DNA from: an uncultured Pseudomonadota bacterium
Lineage (GTDB): Bacteria > Pseudomonadota > Alphaproteobacteria > RF32 > CAG-239
Assembly: GCA_949295025.1 (NCBI GenBank)
Contig: CASFJK010000003.1
Span: forward strand, 1-64,000
Reading direction: 5' to 3'
DNA length: 64,000 nt
Position numbers and translations under genes: made by a program. Each line of letters opens with the position of its first letter. The first letter of the stretch is position 1. The notes beneath the pieces are model-generated. The model was not told the origin of the DNA and did not search any database. It was given only the letters and a program-made list of their open reading frames with translations. This document shows, one piece after another, positions 54,063 to 63,776 of the stretch.

Positions 54063-55613
54063 TCAAGCTGCTTCTTCAATCTTTTTAAACTCAGCCAAGA
54101 AATTATCATAGAACTCTGTTAATTTTTTATCCAGTTCATCTGACAAAACTTTCTTGTCTGCAATTTCCTCCAGATATTCGGGATAATTGGTTTTCAAGGC
54201 TTTCAATGCTGATTGCTCAAAATCATTTACCTCTTTAAGATCCAATTTATCCAAATATCCTCTTACGCCGGCAAAAATTGCAACAACTTGTTCTTCAACC
54301 GGCATCGGTCGATATTGAGGCTGCTTCAACAATTCAGTCAAACGAGCACCGCGTGACAACAAATTCTTGGTTGCAGCATCCAAATCCGATGCAAATTGAG
54401 CAAAAGATGCCATTTCACGGTATTGCGCTAATTCAAGCTTAATTTTACCGGCAACTTGTTTCATTGCCTTAATTTGAGCAGCTGAACCAACACGACTTAC
54501 CGAGATACCAACGTTGACAGCTGGACGAATACCTTGATAGAACAACCCTGTTTCCAAAAAGATTTGTCCATCAGTAATAGAAATCACATTAGTCGGAATG
54601 TATGCTGATACGTCGCCGGCTTGTGTTTCAATTACCGGAAGAGCTGTCAAAGAACCGCCGCCCAATTCATCATTCATTTTAGCAGCACGTTCCAACAAAC
54701 GAGAGTGCAAATAGAACACATCTCCTGGAAAAGCTTCACGCCCTGGCGGACGACGGAGCAACAAAGACATTTGTCTGTATGCCGTTGCTTGCTTGGTTAA
54801 GTCATCATAAAAGATAACAGCATTCATGCCATTATCTCTGAAGTACTCGCCCATAGCACAACCGGAATAAGGAGCCATAAATTGCATCGGGGCCGGATCT
54901 GAAGCTGTTGCAGCCACTACAATAGTATAATCCATTGCGCCATGATCACGTAATGTCTTAACTACTTGAGCCACTGTTGAGCGTTTTTGTCCGACTGCAA
55001 CATAAATGCAGTAAAGTTTTTCTTTTTCAGATTTTGCTTTGTCGTTAATACGTTTTTGATTCAAGATTGTATCGACAATAATTGCCGTTTTACCTGTCTG
55101 ACGATCACCAATAATCAACTCACGCTGACCACGACCAATCGGAACCAGTGAATCTACAACTTTCAAACCGGTTTGCATCGGTTCATAAACGCTGCGTCTG
55201 GTAATAATACCGGGAGCTTTTACTTCTGACAATCTAAACTCATCAGACTTAATAGCGCCTTTACCATCAATCGGCTCTCCCAAAGCATCAACCACACGAC
55301 CGAGAAGACTTTTTCCCACAGGAACGCTAACAATTTTGTCAGTACGTCTTACCGTATCACCTTCTTTGATGCTTTGGTCTGAACCGAAGATAACGATACC
55401 GACATTATCTTCTTCCAGATTTAACGCCATGCCTTTGATGCCGCCATCGAATTCGACCAACTCTCCAGCCTGTACTTTATCCAGACCATAGACACGAGCA
55501 ATACCATCACCAACGGATAAAACTCGACCCACTTCAGAGACGTCAATATCTACTTTGGCACCGGCGATTTTTTCCTTTATAATGGAAGATATTTCGCTTG
55601 CTTGCACAGACAT
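54063..55613 (-). CDS. atpA: ATP synthase F1 subunit alpha
   Basis: A 516-residue alpha subunit. Walker [26 protein letters not shown] and the [38 protein letters not shown] signature region are present in order. Binds nucleotide at the non-catalytic sites. The start overlaps the atpH stop by one base (TAATG). Confidence 0.97.
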   Translation of the reverse strand: MSVQASEISSIIKEKIAGAKVDIDVSEVGRVLSVGDGIARVYGLDKVQAGELVEFDGGIKGMALNLEEDNVGIVIFGSDQSIKEGDTVRRTDKIVSVPVGKSLLGRVVDALGEPIDGKGAIKSDEFRLSEVKAPGIITRRSVYEPMQTGLKVVDSLVPIGRGQRELIIGDRQTGKTAIIVDTILNQKRINDKAKSEKEKLYCIYVAVGQKRSTVAQVVKTLRDHGAMDYTIVVAATASDPAPMQFMAPYSGCAMGEYFRDNGMNAVIFYDDLTKQATAYRQMSLLLRRPPGREAFPGDVFYLHSRLLERAAKMNDELGGGSLTALPVIETQAGDVSAYIPTNVISITDGQIFLETGLFYQGIRPAVNVGISVSRVGSAAQIKAMKQVAGKIKLELAQYREMASFAQFASDLDAATKNLLSRGARLTELLKQPQYRPMPVEEQVVAIFAGVRGYLDKLDLKEVNDFEQSALKALKTNYPEYLEEIADKKVLSDELDKKLTEFYDNFLAEFKKIEEAA

Positions 55614-56167
55614 TATTGTCCACCTTTCATCATCATTTCTAAACGATTTAATTTTCCCAGAACAGAATCGTCTATCATGGTTGAGCCATATTGTATTCTC
55701 AATCCACCCAAAAGTTCAGGATTAACACGATAACTAACCACAATTTTTTTGCCGAATTTCTGTTCCAGCATTTGTAAAACTTTTTTGTTTTGGGTTTCAG
55801 TTAATTTTTTTGCCGAATCAACAGCTATTTCTGTAATATTTTGCTTTTGATAGTATAAATGCACAAACGCTTCGAGAATCATTTCAATTTCCCCGAAGCG
55901 ATTATTATCAGCAATAATATCCAAACCATTTAAGCTTTCTTTGGAAAGTTTTAATTTTGCAGCAATTTCTTTCAATGCTGACTTTTTAGAATCTATATTC
56001 CAGAGTGGATTGGCAAAATATTTTGTGAAATCTTTTTCTTCTTTAATTGTTTGCAACAATGTCAAAACATCAGCATGGACTTTAGCAACCGCTTTTAGAT
56101 CATCAGCGGCTCCATACAAGGCTTCGGCATAGACAGAAGCAATTTTACTTTTAGAATCTTTTTTCAA
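55613..56167 (-). CDS. atpH: ATP synthase F1 subunit delta
   Basis: A 184-residue delta (OSCP) subunit joining F1 to the peripheral stalk. [14 protein letters not shown] at the start and [31 protein letters not shown] at the end are typical. The start codon is TTG with a nearby GAGTG site. First gene of the operon, about 40 bp after a predicted promoter. The F0 genes are not in this window. Confidence 0.93.
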   Translation of the reverse strand: MKKDSKSKIASVYAEALYGAADDLKAVAKVHADVLTLLQTIKEEKDFTKYFANPLWNIDSKKSALKEIAAKLKLSKESLNGLDIIADNNRFGEIEMILEAFVHLYYQKQNITEIAVDSAKKLTETQNKKVLQMLEQKFGKKIVVSYRVNPELLGGLRIQYGSTMIDDSVLGKLNRLEMMMKGGQ

Positions 56168-56208
56168 TGTTTTTCACTCTACTCAAATATTCATCCAATG
56201 GCTCACAT

Positions 56209-56238
56209 ATTATAAGCTAATAGTTTCTAATTTGTTAA
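56209..56238 (-). promoter_or_regulatory. Predicted promoter of atpHAGDC
   Basis: On the minus strand TTAACA (56233-56238), 18-bp spacer, TATAAT (56209-56214), about 40 bp before atpH. Confidence 0.55.
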
Positions 56239-56286
56239 AATATTTAATTTTCACTTTAAAAACATTTTGCTTAAAGTATGTAATTT

Positions 56287-58467
56287 TTACATAAAGTTAT
56301 AGGGATCAATATCAACCTCCACTCTTACTGATGGCGGGACATTTACTCTACTTAGCCATTGATATAAAACATCTTGAATTTTAATCAATTTAGTTGTCTT
56401 CAACAGCAACCTATAACGAAATTTTCCTCTTAATTTATATATCGGAGCTTGTGCAGGTCCTAAAACCGAAATAGAATCTGTGTTTGGAGCTATTTCGCCT
56501 AGCTGATTGGCAACACGTTCGGTTTGTTCTTGATTGGCACCGCTGATAATCAATGCAGCCAAACGCCCATACGGCGGCAACTTTAACATTCTGCGGGTTT
56601 TCTTTTCCAAGCTCAAAAACTCTTCTCTATTTCCACTTAACAAAGCTTTCAAAACGGCATTTTCTGGATACAGAGTCTGTAAATAAACAATGCCTTTTTT
56701 CTCTCCTCTTCCGGCACGACCTGATACCTGAGATAAAAGCTGATACGTCTGCTCGGTGGCACGCAAATCGCTTCCCATCAAGCCTAAGTCTGCATCGACA
56801 ATTCCCACTAAGGTCAGACAAGGAAAGTGGTGTCCTTTGGCTAAAATTTGCGTACCGATTAAAATATCTACCTCGCCTTTTTCCATTTCTTGGATGACTT
56901 CGGAAACATCTGACAATGTTGATGTTATATCGCTAGATATCACACGAATCCTTGCATCAGGAAAACGGCATTTTACTTCTTCAGCCACACGCTCTACTCC
57001 AGGACCGCAAGCCGTTAATCCGGTTTGAGAACCACATTCGGGGCAAGTTTCAGGAATCGGAATTGAATAACCGCAATGATGACAAACCAAATTTTTGGTA
57101 TTGCGATGCTCAGTCAGCCATGCGGTACAATGCGGGCATTGGATGCGATGTCCGCAATCGCGACAAATGATAAGCGGCGCATAGCCTCTACGGTTTAAAA
57201 ACAACATAGACTGCTCGCCTTTTTGCAAATTGCTTTTTAATGCTTCAACCAAGCTCGGGGCAAGCCATGATGTTCCCCACTCACCTTTTTGCGGTTTGTC
57301 TTTTTTCAAATCTATAATTTCAATTTTCGGCAATTCGGCAGCAGCATAGCGGCTGGTTAATTTAACCACATCATATTTGCCTTCATCTACATTATTCAAG
57401 GTTTCCAAATCCGGTGTTGCCGTTGCCAAAATAATTGGAAATGCTTCCATTTTAGCTCTAACAACAGCCATATCGCGTCCTTGATAGTTGACCCCGTCTT
57501 CTTGCTTATAAGAATGGTCATGACTTTCATCAACTACTATCAAGCCTAAATTTTTATACGGCAAAAACAATGCTGAGCGTGCCCCGACAATCACTTTGGC
57601 TCGACCTTCGGCTATAGCTATCCAGTTATCCGTTCTTTCTTTTGTCCCCAAGCCGGAATGCCAGCAAGCCGGCTTTACGCCGAATCTTCTCTCAAATCGG
57701 CCCAACCATTGGCTGGTCAAAGCAATTTCAGGAACGGTAACCAAAACTTGCTTGCCTTTGCTCAAAGCCTCGGCCACAGCCTCAAAATAAACTTCAGTTT
57801 TACCCGAGCCGGTTACACCGTCTAGCAATGTTACGGAAAAACCTTCACTAACCTTGGCAACTAATTGTTCTGCTGCAGCTTTTTGCTCCGACGTCAAGTC
57901 AACTTTATGAAACTCTCCTTTGGGCTCGGCAAACTCTTTTTTCTTCTCCACCTCTATGGGCTTCAGGACACCTGCATCTATCATGGTTTTAATCACGCTT
58001 TGACTAACACCTGCGCCTTTAGCAATCTCAGCTCTTGAATAAGGATAATGTTTCAATAAATCTATCACACGCCAACGTGCATCGGAATTTTTTAGTTTTG
58101 CCTCAGCCAAAGTTTTGCCCGACAGTGTATAAAGCACATTCATTTTGGGGTCTTCAAAAGCACCTTTGGCAGAGAGCACCATTTTCAGGCTCAAGCCCAA
58201 AAATGCCATATTATAAGTAGCGACAAAGCTGACAAATTTTCTTAAAGCATCAGATAAAGGTGGAAGTCTTAAAACCTCGATAATCGGTTTGATTTTGCTT
58301 TCGGAAATATCTGCCGATTTACCTAACTTCCAGACCACGCCGACCTGTTGTTCCCGCCCCCACGGCACCCTTACGATTGAGCCCAAAGCCACATTATCGC
58401 TTTCAACCTTATAGTCAAAAACGTCATTAAAAGGCAGTGGTAACAATACGCCGACAATCTCAGACAA
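56287..58467 (-). CDS. priA: Primosomal protein N' (replication restart helicase PriA)
   Basis: About 726 residues. The N-terminal DNA-binding part (VGVLLPLPFNDVFDYKV) precedes the helicase core (LLDGVTGSGKTEVYFEAVAEAL, VDESHDHSYKQ). A zinc-binding insertion has CRDCGHRIQCPHC and CHHCGY...CPECGS, and the C-terminal motifs LNRRGYAP and VSGRAGRG follow. It restarts collapsed replication forks. TTG 58467 with AAGGA upstream gives the family length; the longest frame (ATG 58560) adds 31 unrelated residues. Confidence 0.94.
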   Translation of the reverse strand: MSEIVGVLLPLPFNDVFDYKVESDNVALGSIVRVPWGREQQVGVVWKLGKSADISESKIKPIIEVLRLPPLSDALRKFVSFVATYNMAFLGLSLKMVLSAKGAFEDPKMNVLYTLSGKTLAEAKLKNSDARWRVIDLLKHYPYSRAEIAKGAGVSQSVIKTMIDAGVLKPIEVEKKKEFAEPKGEFHKVDLTSEQKAAAEQLVAKVSEGFSVTLLDGVTGSGKTEVYFEAVAEALSKGKQVLVTVPEIALTSQWLGRFERRFGVKPACWHSGLGTKERTDNWIAIAEGRAKVIVGARSALFLPYKNLGLIVVDESHDHSYKQEDGVNYQGRDMAVVRAKMEAFPIILATATPDLETLNNVDEGKYDVVKLTSRYAAAELPKIEIIDLKKDKPQKGEWGTSWLAPSLVEALKSNLQKGEQSMLFLNRRGYAPLIICRDCGHRIQCPHCTAWLTEHRNTKNLVCHHCGYSIPIPETCPECGSQTGLTACGPGVERVAEEVKCRFPDARIRVISSDITSTLSDVSEVIQEMEKGEVDILIGTQILAKGHHFPCLTLVGIVDADLGLMGSDLRATEQTYQLLSQVSGRAGRGEKKGIVYLQTLYPENAVLKALLSGNREEFLSLEKKTRRMLKLPPYGRLAALIISGANQEQTERVANQLGEIAPNTDSISVLGPAQAPIYKLRGKFRYRLLLKTTKLIKIQDVLYQWLSRVNVPPSVRVEVDIDPYNFM

Positions 58468-58550
58468 AATCTTTTTCCTTAACTTTTCTAAAGCCGATAA
58501 TAGCAATCTGCTTTGCTTTATACAAATCTGTTTATATTTTACACACAAAA

Positions 58551-58584
58551 AAATCCGCATTTGATTTTACTCAAATACGGATTT
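58551..58584 (-). terminator. Hairpin terminator after the small membrane-protein gene
   Basis: Stem AAATCCG-ATTTGA / TCAAAT-CGGATTT with one mismatch, downstream of the 58595 stop on the minus strand. It overlaps the region upstream of priA. Confidence 0.65.
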
Positions 58585-58594
58585 GCTTTTCTTC

Positions 58595-58894
58595 TTAGAA
58601 AAACGGACTCAATAGCTTGATGATAAAATACATCAGCAAAGAAGCAATAATCAAGCCAATGCATTGTTGTGTTGTACTATATTGAGCTATCAATGGGGTT
58701 TGCACCAGCAAATATTTGCATCCGGCAATACATCCAATATAGCCCAAGCCGCTCAGAATCGTACTTAGAAAACTAAAAACCCTGAAAGCTGTGGCCAACA
58801 AAAGCGCGCTTATAAACAATAAGGCATAAATCCACAAATTTTGTACACATAACAAATTCCAAATTTGTCCGATTAAATCTACTACATTTTGCAT
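58595..58894 (-). CDS. Small hypothetical membrane protein
   Basis: A 99-residue protein with about three hydrophobic helices (WIYALLFISALLLATAF, ILSGLGYIGCIAGCKYLLV, CIGLIIASLLMYFIIKLL). No family recognised; size and topology alone do not identify it. No clear ribosome site, but the terminator downstream supports a transcribed gene. Possibly small membrane regulator or stress protein; unproven. Confidence 0.55.
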   Translation of the reverse strand: MQNVVDLIGQIWNLLCVQNLWIYALLFISALLLATAFRVFSFLSTILSGLGYIGCIAGCKYLLVQTPLIAQYSTTQQCIGLIIASLLMYFIIKLLSPFF

Positions 58895-59008
58895 AATGAT
58901 AAAATTTAAATTAATAATCTGAATTAAGGCTCACAATCTACTTACTTCATCAACGTTTGTCAAACTAAAATACACAAAATTTTAAACTATTTTTGCTATT
59001 CTTTTTAT

Positions 59009-59929
59009 ATGAAACAAGAAATTAGATATAATATTGATGCCAGCTTAAACCAAATTGTGCAAGAGTGGCTTGGTTGGCTTGCAGATGAACGAAAATATTC
59101 GCCACATACGCTTGACGGATATGCTCGCGATTTGGCCGATTTTACCGCTTCTTTTGCTAAGCCCATCTCTGTTAAACAACTTGAAAAAATGGACGTGCGC
59201 GCTTTTCGCAATTATATCGCAGAGGCTTCTGCTCGCGGACTTGAAAAATCTTCCCTCGCACGACACATCTCTACGCTGCGCAATTTTTTCAAATTTCTTA
59301 ATGCGCGCAAAATCATCAAAAATACCGCAATTTCGGTTATATCAACGCCAAGGCGCAATAAGGTTTTACCCAAAGCGCTTGATGTGAACCAAACTTTTGA
59401 TGTGTTGGAAGAAAGCAAAAATTTTGCTACCAACGCTTGGCAAGGGCTCCGTGATGCCGCTATTTTTACTCTGCTCTACGGCTGCGGTTTGCGTATCTCT
59501 GAAGCCCTTAACCTCAACGTTGGTGATATAGACAGCAATGATTTCGTACGCATCCGGGGTAAAGGTAATAAAGAAAGAATCGTGCCCGTGCTACCTCAAA
59601 TCAAAGATGCCATCAATGCTTATTTGAAAGAATGCCCCTATCATCTTAAAAATGGCGAACCGCTTTTCTTGGGCGCTAGGGGTGAGCGCCTCTCGCCACG
59701 GATTATACAACGGCAGCTGCAAAAAATTCGCGCGGGGCTCGGACTTCCAGAAAACTTAACTCCTCATGCGCTGCGACATTCTTTTGCAACTCACCTCTTG
59801 GCGGAAGGAACCGACCTGCGCTCCATCCAAGAGCTTCTTGGTCATGCTTCCCTCTCGACAACTCAGCGATATACGGATGTTAATATCGAAACCCTCAAAA
59901 AAGAATACTCTAAACTGAAGCCAGCTTAA
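59009..59929 (+). CDS. xerC: Tyrosine recombinase XerC
   Basis: A 306-residue tyrosine recombinase. An N-terminal SAM-like domain (about 15-105) precedes the catalytic domain with YGCGLRISEALNL (Arg), HALRHSFATHLL (H-x-x-R) and LGHASLSTTQRYTDV (His and nucleophile Tyr). It resolves chromosome dimers at dif with XerD. No dif site or integrase-type neighbour is seen. Housekeeping XerC call favoured by length and motifs. Its stop lies within the first unit of a repeat. Confidence 0.92.
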   Translation: MKQEIRYNIDASLNQIVQEWLGWLADERKYSPHTLDGYARDLADFTASFAKPISVKQLEKMDVRAFRNYIAEASARGLEKSSLARHISTLRNFFKFLNARKIIKNTAISVISTPRRNKVLPKALDVNQTFDVLEESKNFATNAWQGLRDAAIFTLLYGCGLRISEALNLNVGDIDSNDFVRIRGKGNKERIVPVLPQIKDAINAYLKECPYHLKNGEPLFLGARGERLSPRIIQRQLQKIRAGLGLPENLTPHALRHSFATHLLAEGTDLRSIQELLGHASLSTTQRYTDVNIETLKKEYSKLKPA

Positions 59930-60170
59930 CCGCATCAGTTAGACGGCCGCTCTTGCGGTGCCTTGTGGACCGCGATGCTCTCTTAGTTCTTGGCGGAGCG
60001 AATGTGCCTTGTTCAGACAAACGTAGCGTGTTCGACAAGCTGTAGGCAGCTTGACCCCATCAGTTAAACTGCCGCTCTGACAGTGCCCAGAAACCGCGAT
60101 GCTCTCAATGTGCAAGGCAGTACTTTCGTGCCTCGTCCAGATAAAAACAGACGTAGCACATTTGATACTA
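59922..60170. repeat. Two tandem diverged units of about 125 bp
   Basis: Unit 1 begins at 59922 inside the end of xerC and unit 2 at 60047. They share CAGCTT-ACC-CATCAGTTA at the start, an exact ACCGCGATGCTCTC (59969-59982 and 60093-60106) and ACGTAGC (60021 and 60151). The block is visibly richer in GC than its surroundings. The stretch up to rpmG (317 bp) contains no supported gene; it holds this repeat and the rpmG terminator. Confidence 0.7.
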
Positions 60171-60187
60171 AAATGTACAATAATCAC

Positions 60188-60222
60188 AAAAAAAATACCG
60201 ACGCCTTGCGCCGGTATTTTTC
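60188..60222. terminator. Rho-independent terminator of rpmG
   Basis: Stem AAAATACCG / CGGTATTTT with an inner GC-rich loop, A-tract before and T-tract after, 25 bp from the rpmG stop. Confidence 0.82.
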
Positions 60223-60246
60223 TAAACTTAAAAAGATTGAATGAAA

Positions 60247-60414
60247 TTACTTCAATTTCTTTTCAACGAACTCTTCGTGTTTTCTAGACTTCTTGTCATA
60301 TTTTTTCAAAGTCAATTTTTCCGGATGAGTTCTCGGATTCTTTTCAGCAAGAAAAAATGTGCCGGTTCCGGCTGTGCTTTCCATTTTAACTTTTACTTTT
60401 ACTGCTTTTGCCAT
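60247..60414 (-). CDS. rpmG: 50S ribosomal protein L33
   Basis: A 55-residue protein starting MAKAVKVKVKMESTAGTG and continuing with FFLAEKNPRTHPEKLTLKKYD and a Lys-rich end. This is L33 of the Cys-free type. The leader AAGAGTATAAGAAA before ATGGC is shared with rpmF. It is the last gene of the xth-rnr-ctp-rpmG run. Confidence 0.95.
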   Translation of the reverse strand: MAKAVKVKVKMESTAGTGTFFLAEKNPRTHPEKLTLKKYDKKSRKHEEFVEKKLK

Positions 60415-60501
60415 TTTCTTATACTCTTTATTTTAGGTTTCAAATTAAAACATTTAGCCGCATTATGCACGTTTCCCCAAGTTTGTCAATAAATTTTTTT
60501 A

Positions 60502-61623
60502 TTATAACTCAGAATCTATGATATATTTGGCTACAGTCATATCAAATTCTTGTTTTTCTCGCTCTTCTTTAGAGCAATTTGTTTTTTTCTTTTGGTTGAT
60601 GAACTTTTCCATATCAATAACATCATCTTGGCCATAAGTGCAAATATCGGGGATTATTCCTATTTTATCCAGCGCCTCTCCTCCAGCTGAATAAAAATAA
60701 CCTCGCGTTAAACCCAATACAGCGCCATTAGCCAATGCATATAATTCTTGCTTGCTGGCTTTTCCAAATGTATTGGTACCTATCAATTTTCCTCGGCTTT
60801 GTACTTGTATGGCTGATGCAACCAGCTCTGCCGCAGATGTTGTCTTTGCATCTACTAAAACGACCAAGGGTTTATCTTCGGTTTTGTCTTCCTCATCGGC
60901 ATGATAATATGAAAAATCACCGTCGGATTTGGTTTCCAAAATCATAATTCCACCAGACAAAAACATGTCTGCAACTTTCAGAGCTTCAGCCAAATCGCCA
61001 CCGACAGAACCTCTTAAATCTAATATAATACCTTTAGCATTGTTATTTTCTGCCAAAGCTTTTTCCAGATTTTTGACGGTATGCTGATTGAAAGCCGCTA
61101 TTTTAATATATAAAATGTGGTCTTGCATATTGGCGACAAAATTTCTGGTTATTCCTTTTTCTATTGCGGCATCACTTTGACCCTCCGGATAATATTGAGA
61201 TACTCCATCCAGAGTTTTATTAATGCCGTTTTTCATAATTGTATCTAATATTTCAAAGTCGCGCTTATTAATCTCTTTGGAAACTTTTTGCGCAGCTTTG
61301 ACCATATTATCATTCAGTTTGCTCCAAGCCTGTATATTTTGTCTGTCTTCCGGTTTGAGATGGCTTCTTACAACTCTGCCTTTATAATATAATGTAACAC
61401 GCTTGCCATCATCTGCCACCGACAAATTTTTATCCATTTGATGCAAAGACTTCAAACCGTTTATGGCTATTTTTTCCGTATCTTGCGCTTGATAATTGAT
61501 ATATTTATCTTGCACAAGCTTCAATCCGGTTTGATAAACTTCGGCATCGGTATATTCTTGAGCTTGAACAAATGAAGACAGTAATACGCTCAGAGGGATT
61601 ATTCCAAAATATTTTTTATTCAT
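60502..61623 (-). CDS. S41 carboxy-terminal processing peptidase lacking PDZ
   Basis: A 373-residue exported protease. The signal peptide (KYFGIIPLSVLLSSFVQAQ) is followed by the S41 catalytic domain with Ser263 in DAKTTSAAELVASA and Lys288 in NTFGKASKQ, the spacing of CtpA-type serine/lysine dyads. In usual Ctp proteins a PDZ domain sits between the D-x-x-S-x-Y-like segment (DGVSQYYPE, about 139-147) and the core (ILYIKIAAFN, about 170); here only some 25 residues lie between, so PDZ is missing. Starts on the rnr stop (ATGA). Confidence 0.85.
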   Translation of the reverse strand: MNKKYFGIIPLSVLLSSFVQAQEYTDAEVYQTGLKLVQDKYINYQAQDTEKIAINGLKSLHQMDKNLSVADDGKRVTLYYKGRVVRSHLKPEDRQNIQAWSKLNDNMVKAAQKVSKEINKRDFEILDTIMKNGINKTLDGVSQYYPEGQSDAAIEKGITRNFVANMQDHILYIKIAAFNQHTVKNLEKALAENNNAKGIILDLRGSVGGDLAEALKVADMFLSGGIMILETKSDGDFSYYHADEEDKTEDKPLVVLVDAKTTSAAELVASAIQVQSRGKLIGTNTFGKASKQELYALANGAVLGLTRGYFYSAGGEALDKIGIIPDICTYGQDDVIDMEKFINQKKKTNCSKEEREKQEFDMTVAKYIIDSEL

Positions 61624-63776
61624 TTGGCGTTAGACTTCTTTCTTTTTTGTTTTAATTTATTCTTATCTTTAATTTTTTGCTTACGTTGTTTTTTAGGCAA
61701 CTTTTCTTTCTTTTTCTTTGCCTTCTTTTCCGGCTTTTCTTTTTTCAAGGCTTTCTTTTGCGCCATTACCTTTTTATAGCCGCCAAAGAATCTGCCTCCC
61801 TTTTCAACATAAGAAACACCTTCTTCCGGGTCAATATACTTAAATATCAAGCCACCGGTTATTGGGCTCGCTTCTAACAAACGGGCTTGCAACTTTTGCC
61901 CAAAATGGAAACTCAGACCATAGCGTTGTCCGGTTAAGCTCATATTACTTTCGTTCAACACATACATATCCGTCGGCAAGCTTGACATAGGTATCAGCCC
62001 TTCTGCACCAATACTTTCAATCTCGGCAAACACACCGGCAGCCGATACACCAGATACCTTAACCTCAAAATCTGAGTCTATCATCGGTAGTAAATAATCG
62101 GAAACATAACGCGCCATCATCTCTCGTTCGGCATTGGCGGCTCTTCGCTCGGTAACACATAAATGCTCGCCGGTTTCTTCAAACGTTTTGATACTCGTTG
62201 AATCTTCCAGATCGCCACCTTCAGGCATTTTATAGGCTTTTACCAGCGCACGATGCACCAGCAAATCGGCATATCTTCTAATCGGTGAAGTAAAATGCGC
62301 ATAATCTGTTAATCCCAAACCAAAGTGTCCTAAATTATGTGGAGAATATTTGGCTTGGCACTGCAATCTTAAAATCAATTCCCCAACACCGGCATTATAT
62401 CCGCCATCACTGCACATAGCCAAAATCTTGTTAAAATGCTCCGGCTTTAAGGCATTTATATCCGGCAGTTTCAAATGCAGATTATGAAGTAAAGGTTCAA
62501 TGTCTTTCAGCTTTTCTTCTAAAGGTTTTTCATGCACGCGATACATGGTCGGCAGCTTGCTCTTGCCCAAAGCTTTGGCGGCGCAGACATTGGCTGCTAT
62601 CATAAACTCTTCTATCATCTTATTTGATTCAAGACTTTCTTCTTTTTCAATAGCTACAACCTCGCCTTTATCATTAAAGCGAATCTTATATTCGTTGGTT
62701 TCCAAATTGAGGGCGCCGCGTTTTTCTCTTGCCATTTTCAAAGCTAAATACGCACGATAAACCGGCTCTATGGTCTTGACATATACTTCTTTTATATTTG
62801 CCGATTTTTTTCCCTCTAACGCATTTTGCACTTCTTTATAAGTCAATCTAGCCGCAGATTTTATCACGGCACGTTTGAAATCATATTGTATGATATTTCC
62901 TTGCTTATCAATATCAATAAAGCAAGCAATGGCGGCGCGTTCTTCTTTGGGGCGCAAAGAGCACAAATCGTTGCAGAGGATTTCGGGCAACATCGGCACA
63001 ACTCTGTCCGGCAGATATACCGAATTGCCGCGCTTATAGGCTTCTTTATCCAAAGCTGTGAACGGGCGAACATAGAAACTGACATCGGCAATGGCAACAA
63101 TCAACAAAAAGCCATCCGGCGTTGGCATGGCATAAACCGCATCATCAAAATCTTTGGCATCATCACCATCTATTGTCACCAACGGAATGTTGGTTAAATC
63201 TTCGCGCGCTTTTCTATCTAATACAGGTAATATATTCGTGTCTTTGATAACCTCTTTGGGAAACTCATGCGGAATGTCATACTTATCCAACACCAGCAAA
63301 GAAGCAGCTTTTTGTAAAGCAAACGGGCCGTAAGATTTTATCACGCGGGCTTGCTTAAAGCGTCTGCTACCGCCCAAAGCCACTTTTACAAAGTCACCTT
63401 CCTTAAAACTTGAATCATTTTCCAACAGATAAGACATATAGTCTTTTTTCTCTGATGGTTTGAGATAAAACTTACCTTCTTTTTTCTCAACAATACCATA
63501 GATGATTTCATCCGGAATATTTGGATTGCCCAAACGCATAATCGGCTTGGCCATATAGCAATCTTTGCGTTTACTCAAGTTTGCTAAAAACTTATCACCC
63601 ATACCCAGAGCCGGTTTGAGGCGCTTGTTCTCTACCACATAAATCGGAATGTTTAACGGATTGTCGCTCGGCTCAGACGTTACCGCCATATAATCGCCAA
63701 AATCACTCACTCCGGAAATTTCCAACACACAACTTTCGGGCAAATCTTTCTGCTGATTTTTGATCTTTCTATTCAT
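61620..63776 (-). CDS. rnr: Ribonuclease R
   Basis: A 718-residue RNB-family exoribonuclease. The catalytic region is DGDDAKDFDDAVYA (about 199-212), with RRYADLLVHRAL later, then an S1 domain (VSGVSAAGVFAEIESIGAEGLIPMSSL) and a Lys-rich C-terminus (about 670-718). It degrades structured RNA processively from the 3' end. The N-terminal helix-turn-helix extension of E. coli RNase R is shorter here. The start overlaps the xth end by 8 bp. Confidence 0.95.
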   Translation of the reverse strand: MNRKIKNQQKDLPESCVLEISGVSDFGDYMAVTSEPSDNPLNIPIYVVENKRLKPALGMGDKFLANLSKRKDCYMAKPIMRLGNPNIPDEIIYGIVEKKEGKFYLKPSEKKDYMSYLLENDSSFKEGDFVKVALGGSRRFKQARVIKSYGPFALQKAASLLVLDKYDIPHEFPKEVIKDTNILPVLDRKAREDLTNIPLVTIDGDDAKDFDDAVYAMPTPDGFLLIVAIADVSFYVRPFTALDKEAYKRGNSVYLPDRVVPMLPEILCNDLCSLRPKEERAAIACFIDIDKQGNIIQYDFKRAVIKSAARLTYKEVQNALEGKKSANIKEVYVKTIEPVYRAYLALKMAREKRGALNLETNEYKIRFNDKGEVVAIEKEESLESNKMIEEFMIAANVCAAKALGKSKLPTMYRVHEKPLEEKLKDIEPLLHNLHLKLPDINALKPEHFNKILAMCSDGGYNAGVGELILRLQCQAKYSPHNLGHFGLGLTDYAHFTSPIRRYADLLVHRALVKAYKMPEGGDLEDSTSIKTFEETGEHLCVTERRAANAEREMMARYVSDYLLPMIDSDFEVKVSGVSAAGVFAEIESIGAEGLIPMSSLPTDMYVLNESNMSLTGQRYGLSFHFGQKLQARLLEASPITGGLIFKYIDPEEGVSYVEKGGRFFGGYKKVMAQKKALKKEKPEKKAKKKKEKLPKKQRKQKIKDKNKLKQKRKKSNAK

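Noticed and set aside
59009..59929. xerC as an integrase marking a genomic island
   Set aside because: Length and motifs fit the housekeeping recombinase, no attachment-site duplication or phage gene was seen, and flanks are core genes.
59939..60187. An 82-residue minus-strand frame over the xerC tail
   Set aside because: It lies entirely on the 125-bp tandem repeats, with no ribosome site; better explained as the repeat read as protein.
60241..60492. An 83-residue plus-strand frame
   Set aside because: It is antisense to rpmG, a clear ribosomal protein gene with its own terminator.
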